Source: Holacanthus passer (Eukaryota > Chordata > Actinopteri > Pomacanthidae). Taken from it: a stretch of DNA of 64,000 nt. Shown in pieces: positions 11,572 through 24,208 of this stretch; position 1 is the stretch's first letter; the number at the start of each line of letters is the position of its first letter. The stretch spans positions 12,296,001 to 12,360,000 of the forward strand of contig JAFREQ010000011.1 of NCBI GenBank assembly GCA_025331565.1, written 5' to 3'. The position numbers were made by a program, and so were the translations under genes. Below the pieces are notes generated by a model, which saw only the letters and a program-made list of their open reading frames with translations, did no database searches and was not told the DNA's origin.

Positions 11572-14059
11572 AAAGGGTATTCAAATGTCATTTGTGTTTT
11601 TCAAGTTTCAAAATAACACTGACATCATAACAGACAGGTGACTGTGAATGGCTGAAACAAAGCTTCATGGGTAGGTCACATTGGTACAGGATGGGTATTT
11701 GCTTTTAATTATGAATTTCAATTATGACAAATCCCTTTCATTTCAAGAACTGAACCTGATCCCTGGGAACACTGTATTACAGATCCTTGATGTTGTAGGT
11801 CCAAATCCAGTTTGCTACCTTTCACGTCATCCCCTCTGAACAGTGTACACTTTCCCATAAAACAGAAATATTGACATGTTAGAGCTGTAATGGACAACTT
11901 CTATTACTGTCATCAAACAACAAAAGCGGACTTCCATTCCCAGACATTAGTGAATGATGCACTCACTTTTTGCAGCTAGTGAGGTTGGAACAAGTGGTAC
12001 AAATGCAGCAGTTTTAACCATAATGATAACCTTACTGCTGTGTAGAAGCATGTTGTTTAATTTACTGTTAACCACAATTTCAATTCATTACAGTTCTAAT
12101 ATTTCTGATCAATGGTTTTACTCACACTGGAAATTATTTGGACAAATTATGGTCAAAGCACAGCTGTGGAACACTTCTGTAAGAGAAGTATTATTACTCC
12201 CTCACTGAGTGTGGTTTTGTATTTGCCTAAAACACTTGCTGAGTACGGATATAAACTGTGGATTTATTCAATGAAGCGCAATATTAACAAGCTCTACCCA
12301 CTGGAAAGTATACTTATGTAGCCAGGATCGTTTGTCATTTAAGGCATACAAGTGTCGAAAGGTTCAACCATTGCTGCAGGTTCATTTAGTGTGAAACTGT
12401 CAGTAACAATCAGTACTGCCAGCTCATCAATATGTGATGAGGTTATTGATTTCTTATATTTTAAGAAATAAATGGCAAACAAGTGAACAATGTTTTAAAA
12501 TCCTGTTTGTTTTGTATGAAAAACACCACAGGAAAGACATTCATTAAAACCAGGTAGTGGAATTTGGCTTCAATCTACTGATTAAAAAAATGAGATTTCT
12601 AATATTTTTAGATCATTTTTTGTAGTTTTCACCACAAATTTCCCTGACTGATTTTTTTTTCCCAAAAAGCAGGTGTCATGTGGTTGTATCATCCTTCACA
12701 CTGGGCATCAAATACGGTAGTTATTTCTGAAGAAATTGCAAACCATCATTTTAATAGCACAATCAGTCAATATACTGCTACTGGTGCAAGCCTTCTTTTC
12801 TAGAAAGATTCAGTGCAGTTGGCTGTAAGAGAAGTTCCAACTTGGCTATCCTGATTAGAAACAGTGAGGCAACACACATAGGGACATTTATGCAAAATAA
12901 CTTTGGATTTTCAATTCATGAATAGGTCTGGCTTTTTCCAATTTGATCAAATTTAATGACACTAGCAATACAGTTTCCTATGCAGGCTACATCATCTAAT
13001 CTCTGATACACTACTGATCTCCTGACTTAAACATACTATGTCTCAGAAAAAAAGCAAACATGAAGAAACAATGTAAACTGTTTAAAACAAAGATAATTTG
13101 AAACAAAACACAGCACAGGTAATTAGGCAACATGTAAAAAATAATCTAGGGAGTAAATTCATAATTATTGCTTGAATAAGCCTAGATTTTGTGACAATCT
13201 GTCCCTCCAATCTAACAATCTACCTTTGGCTGTGTGCCCACCGGGGATTTCTTTCATAGCCACCAGTGCAAAACAGAGGCACGTGGACTGTGGAAAGTGC
13301 TGGTCTGGGCATTTGCCATTGCAAGGCAACTACAGTATTAAAACACACTTTTACACTTTTGCACTTTTACTCAAAGGATATACATGTATATATATATGTA
13401 TATATACATATACATATATATCCATCCTATATCACTTTGACTTTCTAGCACCTTGCATCCAAGCTGCTGAGCACACAGAACACTCAACACTTTCAAGCAC
13501 TGAATTACCACTGAACCTGACAAACTGAGGCCAGCTTCCCGGTGGACACCCAGCCATGATCCACGCTCCATCAGTGGAACGGCCAGCTTGTTCATTTGCA
13601 TGTCTCCAGGGGAATTCCCATGGATTCATGAGCTTCCTTTTTCTCCCTGAAGAAACAGACACCTGATGCCCTGGCACTCGGTTGGCCAATCATACTTAAA
13701 ATCATAGGGCACCTCATGGTACATCAAAGTATCACAGTGTGTAGGGATGTGAGGCAAAAGCCTGTTCACAGTGTGGAACAGAAGGGGTTTCAGATCTTTG
13801 GCTGATCTCTGCCAGCCCCTTGCTACGTTCCACAGAAGGAAAAGACAAGGTGAAAGGCAAAGACCATGCCAGTAAGCAGAGTAGAGAGAGGGTGGAGAAG
13901 TTCTTTTCAATCCACGCTACGTCTTCATATTTCTAATGTCTGTCAAATATTTGTCATATTCCACCACTCTGCTCTTCATAGCACACACATCCCCTTTAAC
14001 TGCCACCCTTCATGCCCTCTCAGGGAGACAGACGATTTCTTGCAGCAGCTAGCTCCTGT
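11572..14059 (-). other. szrd1: Probable long szrd1 3'UTR, no other gene seen
   Basis: This 2.5-kb stretch lies directly downstream of the szrd1 stop and shows no recognisable exon on either strand. It is AT-rich at its distal end and contains a TA/CATA microsatellite. ORFs of 76-118 residues around 13.1-13.9 kb overlap one another on both strands and carry no motif. UTR status is inferred. Confidence 0.4.
13380..13421. repeat. TATACATA-type microsatellite, self-complementary
   Basis: A run of TA with interspersed TG and CA steps. It is close to palindromic and could fold back on itself in RNA. Confidence 0.8.
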
Positions 14060-15982
14060 TTATCTGCAGAGCCGGAAGCCTGAGGTGCCATCTGGGCCAC
14101 TGGGTTGGCGGATCACATGATTGTTTGGACGAACTGGTTCTGATGGTTGCTGCGTGTTCATACGAGCTTGCCTAATGATACAATGAGAAATGAGAATAAA
14201 TAACATAACAGCATTTTTCACTCCTATGTATTTTTCTATTAATTTTACTTCTGTGTAAACTCATTGTTGTTCTTCCATGTCGTAATGTCTTACCTGTCCT
14301 GGCATGGATTGTCCTGAGGCGTATCATCTGAAGAAGCACTACCCAAAATCCTTCTTCGGGCTTCGGCATACTCTGCCTCCCGTTGGGCCAAAGACTTCAT
14401 CTGCTGAGAGGGACGAGACGAGGATGCAGGGTTTCCTGCGGTACCATTATTTGTAGGACGTTTCAAAATTCGAATTTGTGGTGGGGGTGCTGCAGGCAGT
14501 GAGTCATCCTGGATTACAATAGCAGTTCGAACAGGTGAGCCACCCGAACCCAAGCTGGACTTCCTGTACCAGTAAAAATGTGAGAGAGGAATAAAATTAC
14601 TGGAAAAACATGCATTCTTACCATGCATTCAACATTTCTGATAACTTTTCTCTTTGCTTACTTTGCCTCCTGATTTATTTTCAGCTTAGCCTCAAGTCTT
14701 CTCTCAATTTCCTGAGGAGAAAGACATATTTATTACATTTGTATTACTGTCCAACAAGTTCATCATCTGTCTCATGAATGATGAAGAACAAACATGTCCA
14801 CAAGATCTGGATTTCTCACAAAATCAAAATCCATTTGTTTAGAAATTGATTTGTTTTTGATAGGAATTATGCATTTGCTGTTTGTTTTTTTTTTTGCATG
14901 AAAACTGAAAAATAACAAACATAGTGTTGAATCCAAAAATACTGATTGAAAACATGGGACTGCAGGGAGAAATCTATCTTCTTTTTGTATTGTGTACGTA
15001 TGAGGACCATGGTTACAGCAGTTAAAATATGATTCATTAAATTTTATGTACATTTTCAGACAGAAGTTGAAATTCATATTTAGTGCCAATACAAAATCAA
15101 TAGAGTAAGCTGTATACATATATCAGTATCAGATAATATCAATCCATTTCCAGCTGCTGGATTTAAGTTTGCTCATAATCAGGATTAGAGGACAAAAATG
15201 CAGCCCCTTAACTATTACATTACATTAATATCCATAATAATAACATAATGTACATTCACAACATTAACATGGACAAGTTTTTGCAGCCACTAAAAATGTT
15301 TAAGATTGTAGAGAATATAAAATTTGATTTCAGAAAGATAGTTGTAATCTATCTTTCTGAAATCAATGAATCATCTGTTCTAGTAATAGATAATATTTCA
15401 GTTTGCCACAATTATACCAATCTACCAACACACGCTAGAAAAACCTGTATCTATTTGATTACACTCTATCATTGATTGATTATACTATATAAATATTATT
15501 CTTCCAAAACCCTGAAAATACTTCACTGTTATGTTATTGTAATGATTCACCTCAGTCCTGCCTGTCATTTCCGCAATGGGCGGGTCTAAATAATGAGGGA
15601 ATCTGAGAGGAAAAAGTCCACTTTGTAAAATTTTAGTTCTTTGTGAATCTTATGTGTGATGCTCGGGTTTCCCACACACCATAAATTCAATATGTTGAGC
15701 AAATGAAATGACATGAAGCCAGGCTCGGTCCCATGTCGTTATGGGACAGCGAGGCCTGCAAGACTCAGCCAGGAAGCCAGGCTGCTCTTTGAGGAGAAAA
15801 CAAGCCCAAATAAATAACATGGTCATGTATTCAAGCACCAGACACATGCAGCTTATCGCCCATCGTTGCTGACTGTCAAACTGAAATCGGGCTATAACCT
15901 TATTTAGTGGTACAACATTAGTGTTTCTCACCCCGCTGTCCGCCGCCTCTTCCCAGCTCTCTGCAACCTCTTCATCCTCCAT
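14060..15982 (-). CDS. szrd1: szrd1, SUZ RNA-binding domain-containing protein
   Basis: SZRD1 is a small SUZ-domain protein thought to bind RNA. Four minus-strand coding exons: 15932-15982, 14662-14711, 14294-14563, 14060-14171. They total 483 nt (160 aa plus stop; human about 152) with frame kept at all junctions. The start MEDEEVAESWEEAADSG is essentially identical to the human one. EIERRLEAKLKINQE follows, then the SUZ segment with IVIQDDSLPAAPPPQIRI (about residues 45-65), LKRP, and KSLAQREAEYAEARRRILGS. The C-terminal SUZ-C segment reads NNHVIRQPSGPDGTSGF. The last residues are RLCR where human has KQRR. The gene is divergent to fbxo42, as expected from human 1p36. Confidence 0.96.
15324..15366. 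other. Perfect 18-bp inverted repeat with 7-base loop
   Basis: TTGATTTCAGAAAGATAG (15324-15341) and CTATCTTTCTGAAATCAA (15349-15366) are exact reverse complements around the loop TTGTAAT. It lies in szrd1 intron 1. The base pair outside each arm is a mismatch, so the stem is sharply bounded. Confidence 0.9.
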
Positions 15983-17900
15983 GTTTAACACAACCGCTGG
16001 CTGGTTACCTCTTCGGCTCCTTGGCTAAACTTAACTATTTCCCATCCACGCAGAGGGCAAGGGACGGTGGGCACGGCACACAAAGACCAGTTGGGAGCTC
16101 AGTCTGACGGGGTTTTGTGATCAGATGGAGGCTGAATTAAAAGATTAGCAAACCCTTCCTCGGCCTCGTGTTAGCTTGCTAGCTTGATGCTAAACTGAGG
16201 GCAATCCCCCCCTCTGGCTGCCTGCTACTTTAAATTTAGCGTCACGTCCACCTCGGTAAATCAACCGGTTACTGGTGTCCTCCGCATGCTGCACAGACCG
16301 AAAAAACACTGGCTGTAAACAACAATTTGGGACTGTCAACTGTTATATTAGCCAAGAGTTAACATTAGAGGAATGCTTCTCAAGTTTAGCCGTTAATACA
16401 GGAAGTGAAATGACGTTTTACCAACATTAGCTTAGTTAGCATCAACTTGCTAGCGTCCAAGTTTCAACACAACTAACCGGCTAGATACAATAATTTAAAT
16501 GCGGGCTCTGTTTGCGTTATGTTTGCCTGTCTAAGTAGTAAAAGTCACACTCACTACCCCACCACACTGGCGGTGTTTTTAGGTGGAGGAGGCGCAGACA
16601 GCTGGATAAAGATGTTTGGGTTGAACATTGCATGAACCAGCTAAGTGCTGCGTTCAGGTGCCGTGCGACAGAAATAGTGCGTCGTACAAGCGTTCACGTG
16701 GGTCACCAGACAGACATAAAAAAAAAAACAAGGCCAAAGTGAAAAACGCTAATAAAATAAACATCAATAAATAAGATAATGCTGAAATAGAAATTATAAA
16801 ATGTGATAAGATGCTGATTATGGCTGATTTAGCTCATCAATGTGCACATGATTTCCAAATAATTGCTGAGGGCTATTATTAGTTAGAATATGACTATAGC
16901 CATATTTTATTTAGAACATCACCTGTCTATTTGAAATTACAAAATACCAAACCTTTTATTTGTAACTAACTCGGAGTTAAATATGGAAATGAACAGTAGT
17001 GCCTGAACGCAGCATTGCAGCCAGTCACCTTCTTACTTCTGTTGGTTTCTGTTGTTTTGTACAGTCAATGGTCGGTTCATCGTAAACACATCCAAATTCT
17101 CTTTATGCAAGTTTAATTCATTTTGATCATATGTAACTCTGAATACGATTAAAATAAGATTAGTGATTAATATAGTTTGTGATTTGTTTGGCAGGCACTT
17201 CACCATCATGCTAGTCAGTATTATTGTTAATTATCTGTAGAAATTGTCACTTATTTTTTAATCAAACATTGAAGTGACTTTTAAAGAAAGAGCGGAAGTT
17301 CACAGTATTCAGCACCAGATCACCTAACATTTCTTTTGTTTTACAGGTTTGAATAGACCTTTTTCATGAAGGACATTTTGACATAAACTGTAGATCTAAC
17401 ACTTTACCTGATAGAGTCACAAATGTAAAAATTGTAGCAGTCATTTTTTTCTCTTCGTGTACTGATAGTGTTGGCATCTTTTCATCTGCTGGTCTAAAGG
17501 AGCCGCTGCTCCTTTTACCTTTTTTATTTTTTGTCATTATTGCAACCTCAAAGAAAGCAGGGTTCATTAAACATGTAGCCTTTGATTTCAACATCATGCA
17601 CATTGCATGAATAGAAAGGGTGAAACTATAGATGTCAGCTGCCTGTATTACAGCTTTATGGTCCTATAACCCACCAAAAACAGATGGACTAAAGACAGAC
17701 ATTTCATACTAGAGTGCAGAGATCTACTGTATGAAATGTTACAGGCCTACTTCAAGCAACATATCAATGATGAAAACAGGTGAAATCCTTCTTCTATTAG
17801 GTCTCATGAAGTAACAGGTGGAGGAAGTACTTAATGAAACTTAGATATACATTCTCAGCAGCAATGTCACTACATATTTTACTATAGCCAAAATTGATGA
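15983..17900. other. Head-to-head spacer between szrd1 and fbxo42
   Basis: No coding exon was recognised. The left part (to about 16650) is GC-richer and CpG-bearing and probably holds the szrd1 5'UTR and promoter. It also carries several GCTAGC and TTAGCTT strings. The right part is AT-rich and holds no recognised feature; the 79-residue minus ORF at 17364-17603 has no motif. Confidence 0.45.
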
Positions 17901-17939
17901 TATGAAAGTGTTATGTTAACTTGAAACATTTTAAAGTGG

Positions 17940-18180
17940 TTAGTCCCTCGGGCATCACACCTGCCCAGAGCAGCAGGGGGCGCAGTGTTTGTACCTCGGA
18001 CCCACCCTGGAACCACAGGCGGCTGTTGGAGCGTTGCTGCGCTGCGGAGGACGCTGTTCACAGAGCGGAAGATGGCGACTGTTTGGAGGCTGCAAAGGAA
18101 GCTCCGGAGCTGATACCGGGGGGGAAGGAGAGCAAAGACACACACCGAGAGCTCACAGAAGACCACGTCTAAAACAACGG
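17940..18180 (+). promoter_or_regulatory. fbxo42: fbxo42 promoter and non-coding first exon
   Basis: GC- and CpG-rich sequence 1 kb upstream of the first fbxo42 coding exon. AAGATGGCGAC at 18069-18079 is a strong match to the YY1 site often found just downstream of transcription starts. A 5'UTR exon here, spliced to the acceptor at 19154, is inferred; the exact donor is unclear. Confidence 0.5.
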
Positions 18181-19160
18181 TATTGAAAACGCTGCAACAG
18201 TTAAGAGCCGGAAAGTATCTTGACATTAAAGCAGCAAACGTGAACGCTGCTCAGCTACAGCACACAGCCTGTGCTCAAGCTAACGTTAGCAAAGATTATC
18301 AGCAGCAGACAAGACTGAAGATGTCAGCTAGCTTGCTAGCTGGTAGGGTGTAACGTTAGCTGAGAGTGATTTCCTGAGAGGATGTCGTGTCATTAAGATA
18401 ATGAATAAGGTAAAGGGTGTTTTAATACTTTGTTAAAAAGCGCGTAATCTGTGGCTATGTGCCGCTAGCTAGAAATTCATTGATGTTAGCCAACGTTAGC
18501 TTGGATGCTCGTGATCAGCTAGCTAGCGTTAGCCAGTGCTAGCATGTATTCTCTGAGGATCAAACGTTAAATTAAAAAACATGTCGATGTTACACGCCGG
18601 TCAGTCAGTGAAATAGTGGTGTTTAGCATAAGCCATTAATCGTATAGCTGTATGACACATTACACCTTTCAAGTATTGTCTTATGTAGTTAGCTTTAGGT
18701 GGTAATTAGCATTAGCAATCCAACAATCCATTTATTATGTGATGGCTAACGACAGCTAGTTAGATGTAGCTAACGATATAAGAGGGACGTGCTATGTGTA
18801 GAGGCCAGCTGCTCAGTCTAAAGAAAGGGCACCACCCGTTTCAGACAATGGATGTGACGATTAAGATTGCTGAGCACTAAATACCACAAAAATGTTATGG
18901 AGGTTCCAGCTTTGCAGTGTCATTGGGTTTCTTGAGTAGGACCATCTCTTCCAATTTTGTCTAAAGCTTCATCCTCATGAAATTTGAGTTGCACAAATCC
19001 AATAAAGACCATATGAGGCAGGTGTGAAATGGACGAGTCTGGTAGGAAAAGGGCAAATTGTAATTGCTGTTAGTGTAGCTGATGGTAAACATGTTCCTGA
19101 ACATCATGAACATTAGTGCATACATCGCTAACATGTCTCCCCATGTCTCAACAGCCAATA

Positions 19161-22100
19161 ATGTCCCGCTCCCCTGACAATGAGGATGGATGCTTTGTTG
19201 CCATGGATACAGAGGACGATGGCGCAGAGCCTGCTGGGATAACAGAGGAAGTAGAGGCAAAGATGGGGTCCTGCCGACAAGAAGGGAACATGGACAGCGG
19301 TGCCAAAGGAGGGGGGAGAACAATGGTGGAGTTGCCAGAGGAAGTTCTTGAATATATTCTGTCCTTTCTCTCACCTTATCAGGAGCACAAGACTGCTGCG
19401 CTTGTCTGTAAGCAGTGGTATCGCCTCATTAAAGGTATGCCTTTCATGTTTACATAGTCTTATATAAAACTGAATCAGAAGGTGGACTGGTTACAGTGGG
19501 TGTGAGTAGGCATATTACACTATGTGCAGATCAGTGAAAGTAAGTTTAAACACCTGAGATGGAAAGTTTAAAAAGTAATTCTCACCATCTAATCATTGAT
19601 CACTTGAAATCTTTTGTGTTCCTGTTGCTTACTGATATTTTATCTGAACTAGGTGTTGCTTATCAGTGCTACCACGGTTTCCTGAGAGCTGTCCAGGAGG
19701 GAAATATCCAGTGGGAAAGTCGCACATACCCATATCCAGGAACCCCTATCACTCAACGCTTCTCACACAGTCAGTATATTCTGCCTTACAACACTTCATG
19801 TCAAAATGAGATGCACGTCATATCATGTATACAGTGTTGAATGAAACCACTTTTCCCCAGAAGTCAAAAACACAGAACTTCAGGTTATGCATCTAACATT
19901 GCAAAATGTTTCAGTGTGGTTTCAGCTGTGGATCATGAGTTCAGGATGCAGCAGATAAAATGCCTTCTGTCCTGTGCAAGATTAGTGTCTCATGAAAAGA
20001 GCAACATCAGATACTTAATCTATTTTGTTATCTGATGGACTTCAGCAACGCTTAAAATAGATTTAGAGGCAGCACATATTGATGTTTTCAGTTTCAAGCT
20101 GAAGCTTTTATCAACAGCTTTACATTTTGTGATCATTTGATTGTAGTGTCAGACAAGCTTAACTGGATTTCTAAGGGCATCTGATGGAGAAAACTAGGCC
20201 ATCCTAAAAATGGCTATTTTAAATCATGAAGTAGTGTCTCACTGCAACTGTACACAACTACCTATGTACAAAGATTTGGAGACGTCTTCCTGTTAGCATC
20301 TTATTGGAAATACGAGGCACTGATTTTACTGTTCTTGGCACACAAACAAAAAGGATGCTCAAAGCTAATTGTTTGCTGCAGTTGCTTTTAAGTTGTGGAT
20401 AATTTTTCTTTTTTGGGTTACAGGTGCATGCTACTATGACTCAAACCAGTCCATGTATGTGTTTGGGGGTTGCACTCAGAGTAGCTGCAATGCTGCCTTC
20501 AATGATCTATGGAGACTTGACCTCAACAGCAAGGAGTGGATCCGCCCTTTAGCCTCAGGTACGAGTCGGTTACAAGCAGTAAAGTCTGACGGGAATCAGA
20601 GCTCTTTTTATGAAATGTAGCTCTGGTAAAAAAGTAACTTCACATGGGCCTTATGTAAGGGGAACTGTGGGAGGGTGAACCACATTAGTGAATATGGTAG
20701 TCAGATGCTCAGCAGCAGCAGCTGAGTACACAGTGTTTGAGGAGGTGGTGATAAAAAAATATAGAGGCACTGATGAAATGAGATTGCAGTGAAAGGATTT
20801 TACTAGTGCACATTTCAGTGCTGTAAACTTTAGAGCTTACTGTCCCTTTTATGAAATTGCATGCTAAGGATTAAGAGGCAGAACTCTGTTTGTCACCTGT
20901 GTAAAGAGTATTTACTGAGAGATTTCATCTACATCATAAAATGAATGCTTGCAAGTTTTAAACACTTTTTGTCACATGTATGAGACGTGAGGTGGACAAA
21001 CAATTACATAGTGTTACTGTGTGACATGTTTCCCATTTCTGTTCAGCCATTTTCACTTAGGGCTTTAAGTTGTAGGCAACTTGTGTTTTAAAAAAAAGTG
21101 ATTTAACAGTGCATTTTCTTTTCCACTAAAATATTTTTGGATATACAGTATGTGAATTGGATCATTGATTCACACATACATATAACATCATGCATATTTA
21201 GCTAAAACTTGAGGCATAATGTTGCTTTTTTCTTTTACAGGCTCTTATCCATCTCCTAAAGCTGGAGCGACTCTCGTAATGCACAAAGATCTGTTAGTGC
21301 TGTTTGGGGGATGGACTCGCCCCAGCCCTTATCCACTGCACCAACCAGAGAGATTTTTTGATGAAATCCACACCTACTCCCCTTCAAAGAACTGGTGAGA
21401 GACTTCAGTACCACTACTACTAGTACTAGTACTAGTACTACTAGAACATAATTGTAACAAGTTGAAATTTTGTACAGTTGAACTTTTCATCACCGTTATC
21501 TGTTTCTGCCTTTTTGTGATTCATTTTTTCCTTCTGTTGTGTCAGGTGGAACTGTATAGTAACAACACATGGACCTCCGCCTATGGCTGGCCACTCTTCA
21601 TCTGTAATTGGAAACACCATGGTGGTGTTTGGAGGATCACTAGGAGCACGTCAAATGTATGAATGGATTACTTGTATTTATTTACACATTATCCAAGACT
21701 GAGCTGCATAAATTACATCTGTAACTTTTTTAAAATTCCACAAATATGACAGTCTTGTGTCATGTTTGCAAAGGTGTTTCACCTCACTGTTCAGAGACAG
21801 TAAAAATGGTGTCAGGTGATTGTGAGGATATGATTTACTGAGGTAATAAAGTTACATCACCTTCAGCCCAATATACAATTGCCATAATTCCACACATAAC
21901 AGAAAAAAATCGACTTAGATTGTTTAAGGCACAAGTGACACAGGAGCTGTTACATAGCCTGTGTAGACAAACTGTAGGAATACTTGGACATGTTTACTTT
22001 GACAAATCTGAGCAACAGTTGTCCAAAAGCTAAAAAGAGTTCCTAACCATGGCCAGTGTTTCACCACACTCCACCATAGAACTCACAAACTTTGTTGTGT

Positions 22101-23939
22101 ATTAGTGAATAAAACATTTGGCTGTCACACCTCACCATGTTTTCGCCCTCTCTGCTCAGGAGTAATGAAGTCTGGGTTCTGGATCTGGAGCAGTGGTCCT
22201 GGTCCAAACCACCCATATCTGGCCCTTCACCCCACCCACGTGGAGGCCAATCACAAGTGAGAAGGCTTTAACATTCAAGTTAGACAAAATAATCAATTCC
22301 TTTTTTTCCTGATTTTTCTGATAATCTTAGTGTTACTGCTCATTTCAACTTCCTACAAGGTCTTACTTGTCCTCTGACAATAGAGTTGTTTTGTAAAAGC
22401 TGTAGTTTTGACCCTTTCAGACAGCTCTCCATGCACATTGCAAGGAGGGTGACATTGTGCTGGAAACCTACAATTAACTTTGTCACATAAAATTGAATGA
22501 TCCCCTTTAACTTTTTTCCTATTAGATTGTGATTGACGATCAGACGTTGCTCATCTTGGGAGGCTGTGGTGGCCCTAATGCAGTAAGTTACAAGATACAA
22601 CATATCTGTGTCTTCTAGCAAATGTTCCATGTGATTATATGTGAGTACAGTTTTGATTTTCTTGTGTGTTAAAGCTTCTTAAAGATGCCTGGCTCCTCCA
22701 CATGGATGCACCACCATGGAGGTGGCAGCAGCTGCAGGTGGAAAACGAGGACCATGGGGCCCCGGAGCTGTGGTGTCACCCTGCTTGTAGAGTAAGTATC
22801 TGTCTTAACTGACAGTCTTATTCTGCATGTCAGTGTGCCTCATCTTCTTCATTTCTCTCTAGGTGGGCCAGTGTGTGGTGGTTTTCTCACAGGCTCCATC
22901 CGGCCGTGCACCACTCAGCCCAAGTCTTAACTCGCGGCCCTCCCCCATAAGTGCCACACCTGCCCCTCTGGGCCCTGAACCGCCTTCCCTGCGCTCTCAG
23001 TCTCCTGTTCGGAGCGGGGCTGCTGGCGTTGTCCTGGGAGCTGTTGAAGAGGCTCCATGTGTAAATGGTCGATGGGGCACGCTGAGACCTCGGCCTTCAG
23101 CAAGAGGAAGTGCCAGAGATGGGAGCCCGTCCTCGTCCCAACAGCCGTCTCCTTCACAAGGCCCAGACAGCCCTCCTCTTCCCCCACTCCCCCCATTATT
23201 AAACGGATCCTCCCCATCACCCCGGACAAGTCCAGCCCAGGCTGCATCTCCTCCCTCTCGCCCTCACCTGCCTGCCTCCACAGACTATGACTGGGAGTCT
23301 CCCCCTTCTGCCGCTCACCATCCTGAGGTGCCCAGCACCAATGGCCTGCATACACCTCCTGCAGGCTCCCCGCGTACTCCCCCAGGAGCAGTGTCCCCTG
23401 CTGCCTTACGACGAGGCCTGGAAGCAGTGAAAAACAAATCTTCCTCATCTTTACCGTCTTCATCATCATCGTCTTCCCTTCAGATACAGGGGGCTTCTCC
23501 TGGAGGAGGAAGTGGTGGTGGTGGAGGAGGAGGAGGAGCAGGAGCAGGTCCTCCCGGAACCCCTCCATCATCATCTTCCAGCCCTCCACAGGCTGCTGGA
23601 GCTGATGGACATGCCATCCCACCTATTGCACGGCGTCTTGGCCATCACCCACCTCAGAGCCTGAACGTAGGGAAACCTCTGTACCAGTCTCTCAACTGCA
23701 AGCCCATGCAGATGTACGTGTTGGATGTGTCCCGGGCCAAATCTGCCGGAGTGGTATCCTGGAGAGTTTACGGGAACGGGACTCCCCCTGCGGTTACAGG
23801 GCCACCTGAGACCAGCCTTCACACAGTGGTACAGGGAAGGGGAGAGCTCATCATTTTTGGGGGCCTCATGGACAAAAAACAGAATGTGAAGTACTACCCT
23901 AAAACCAACGCCTTGTACTTTGTACGCGCTAAAAGGTAA
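19161..23939 (+). CDS. fbxo42: fbxo42, F-box and kelch protein (SCF ubiquitin ligase receptor)
   Basis: FBXO42 (JFK) joins SKP1-CUL1 through its F-box and recruits substrates by kelch repeats; p53 is a reported target. Nine coding exons: 19161-19434, 19653-19769, 20424-20558, 21241-21394, 21546-21656, 22160-22256, 22526-22582, 22675-22791, 22863-23939. They sum to 2139 nt (712 aa; human 717) with frame kept throughout. The coding exon begins at acceptor 19154/19155, and the first ATG reads MSRSPDNEDG. The F-box lies at about 55-92 (ELPEEVLEYILSFLSPYQEH). Kelch blades follow: YVFGGCTQSSCNAAFNDLW, LVLFGGWTRPSP, MVVFGGSLG, LLILGGCGGPN. A proline/serine/glycine-rich disordered stretch covers about 370-620. 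A last conserved segment, LIIFGGLMDKKQNVKYYPK, precedes FVRAKR. The third listed exon uses a GTCAGT donor at its predecessor. Confidence 0.97.
21413..21444. repeat. ACTAGT microsatellite in an fbxo42 intron
   Basis: Trinucleotide ACT/AGT units, 32 bases, including three overlapping ACTAGT palindromes. It begins 19 bases after the donor at 21395. Confidence 0.85.
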
Positions 23940-24111
23940 TGCAGCTCCAGGTGGGATTGGGAAGACAGACGCTCCACCCTGTGACCACACAAGGGAATTG
24001 ACACACAAGGCCTTTTTCCTATAGATAGGATTATGGGAAAAGAACATAATCATTGTTAGATGTTCCACTTCAAATTCACTCTTCTCCCTTCTGCCTACTG
24101 CAAGCATTCAA

Positions 24112-24117
24112 AATAAA
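24112..24117 (+). terminator. fbxo42: Proximal poly(A) signal of fbxo42
   Basis: AATAAA about 170 bases after the stop codon; a second copy follows at 24533. Confidence 0.5.
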
Positions 24118-24164
24118 ACACTTTAACTACACTTTGATAAAAACATTCGTTTGATTGAGAATCT

Positions 24165-24208
24165 GTGTGTGTGTGTGTGTGCGCGCGTGCGCACGTGTGT
24201 GTGTGTGA
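24165..24208. repeat. TG/CG alternating purine-pyrimidine tract
   Basis: About 44 bases of TG repeats with a central GCGCGCGTGCGCACG segment, just past the proximal fbxo42 poly(A) signal. Strict alternation of this kind favours Z-DNA. Confidence 0.85.

Noticed and set aside
22927..23622. 231-residue ORF on the minus strand
   Set aside because: It lies antisense inside the last exon of fbxo42, in GC-rich low-complexity sequence, and has no motif.
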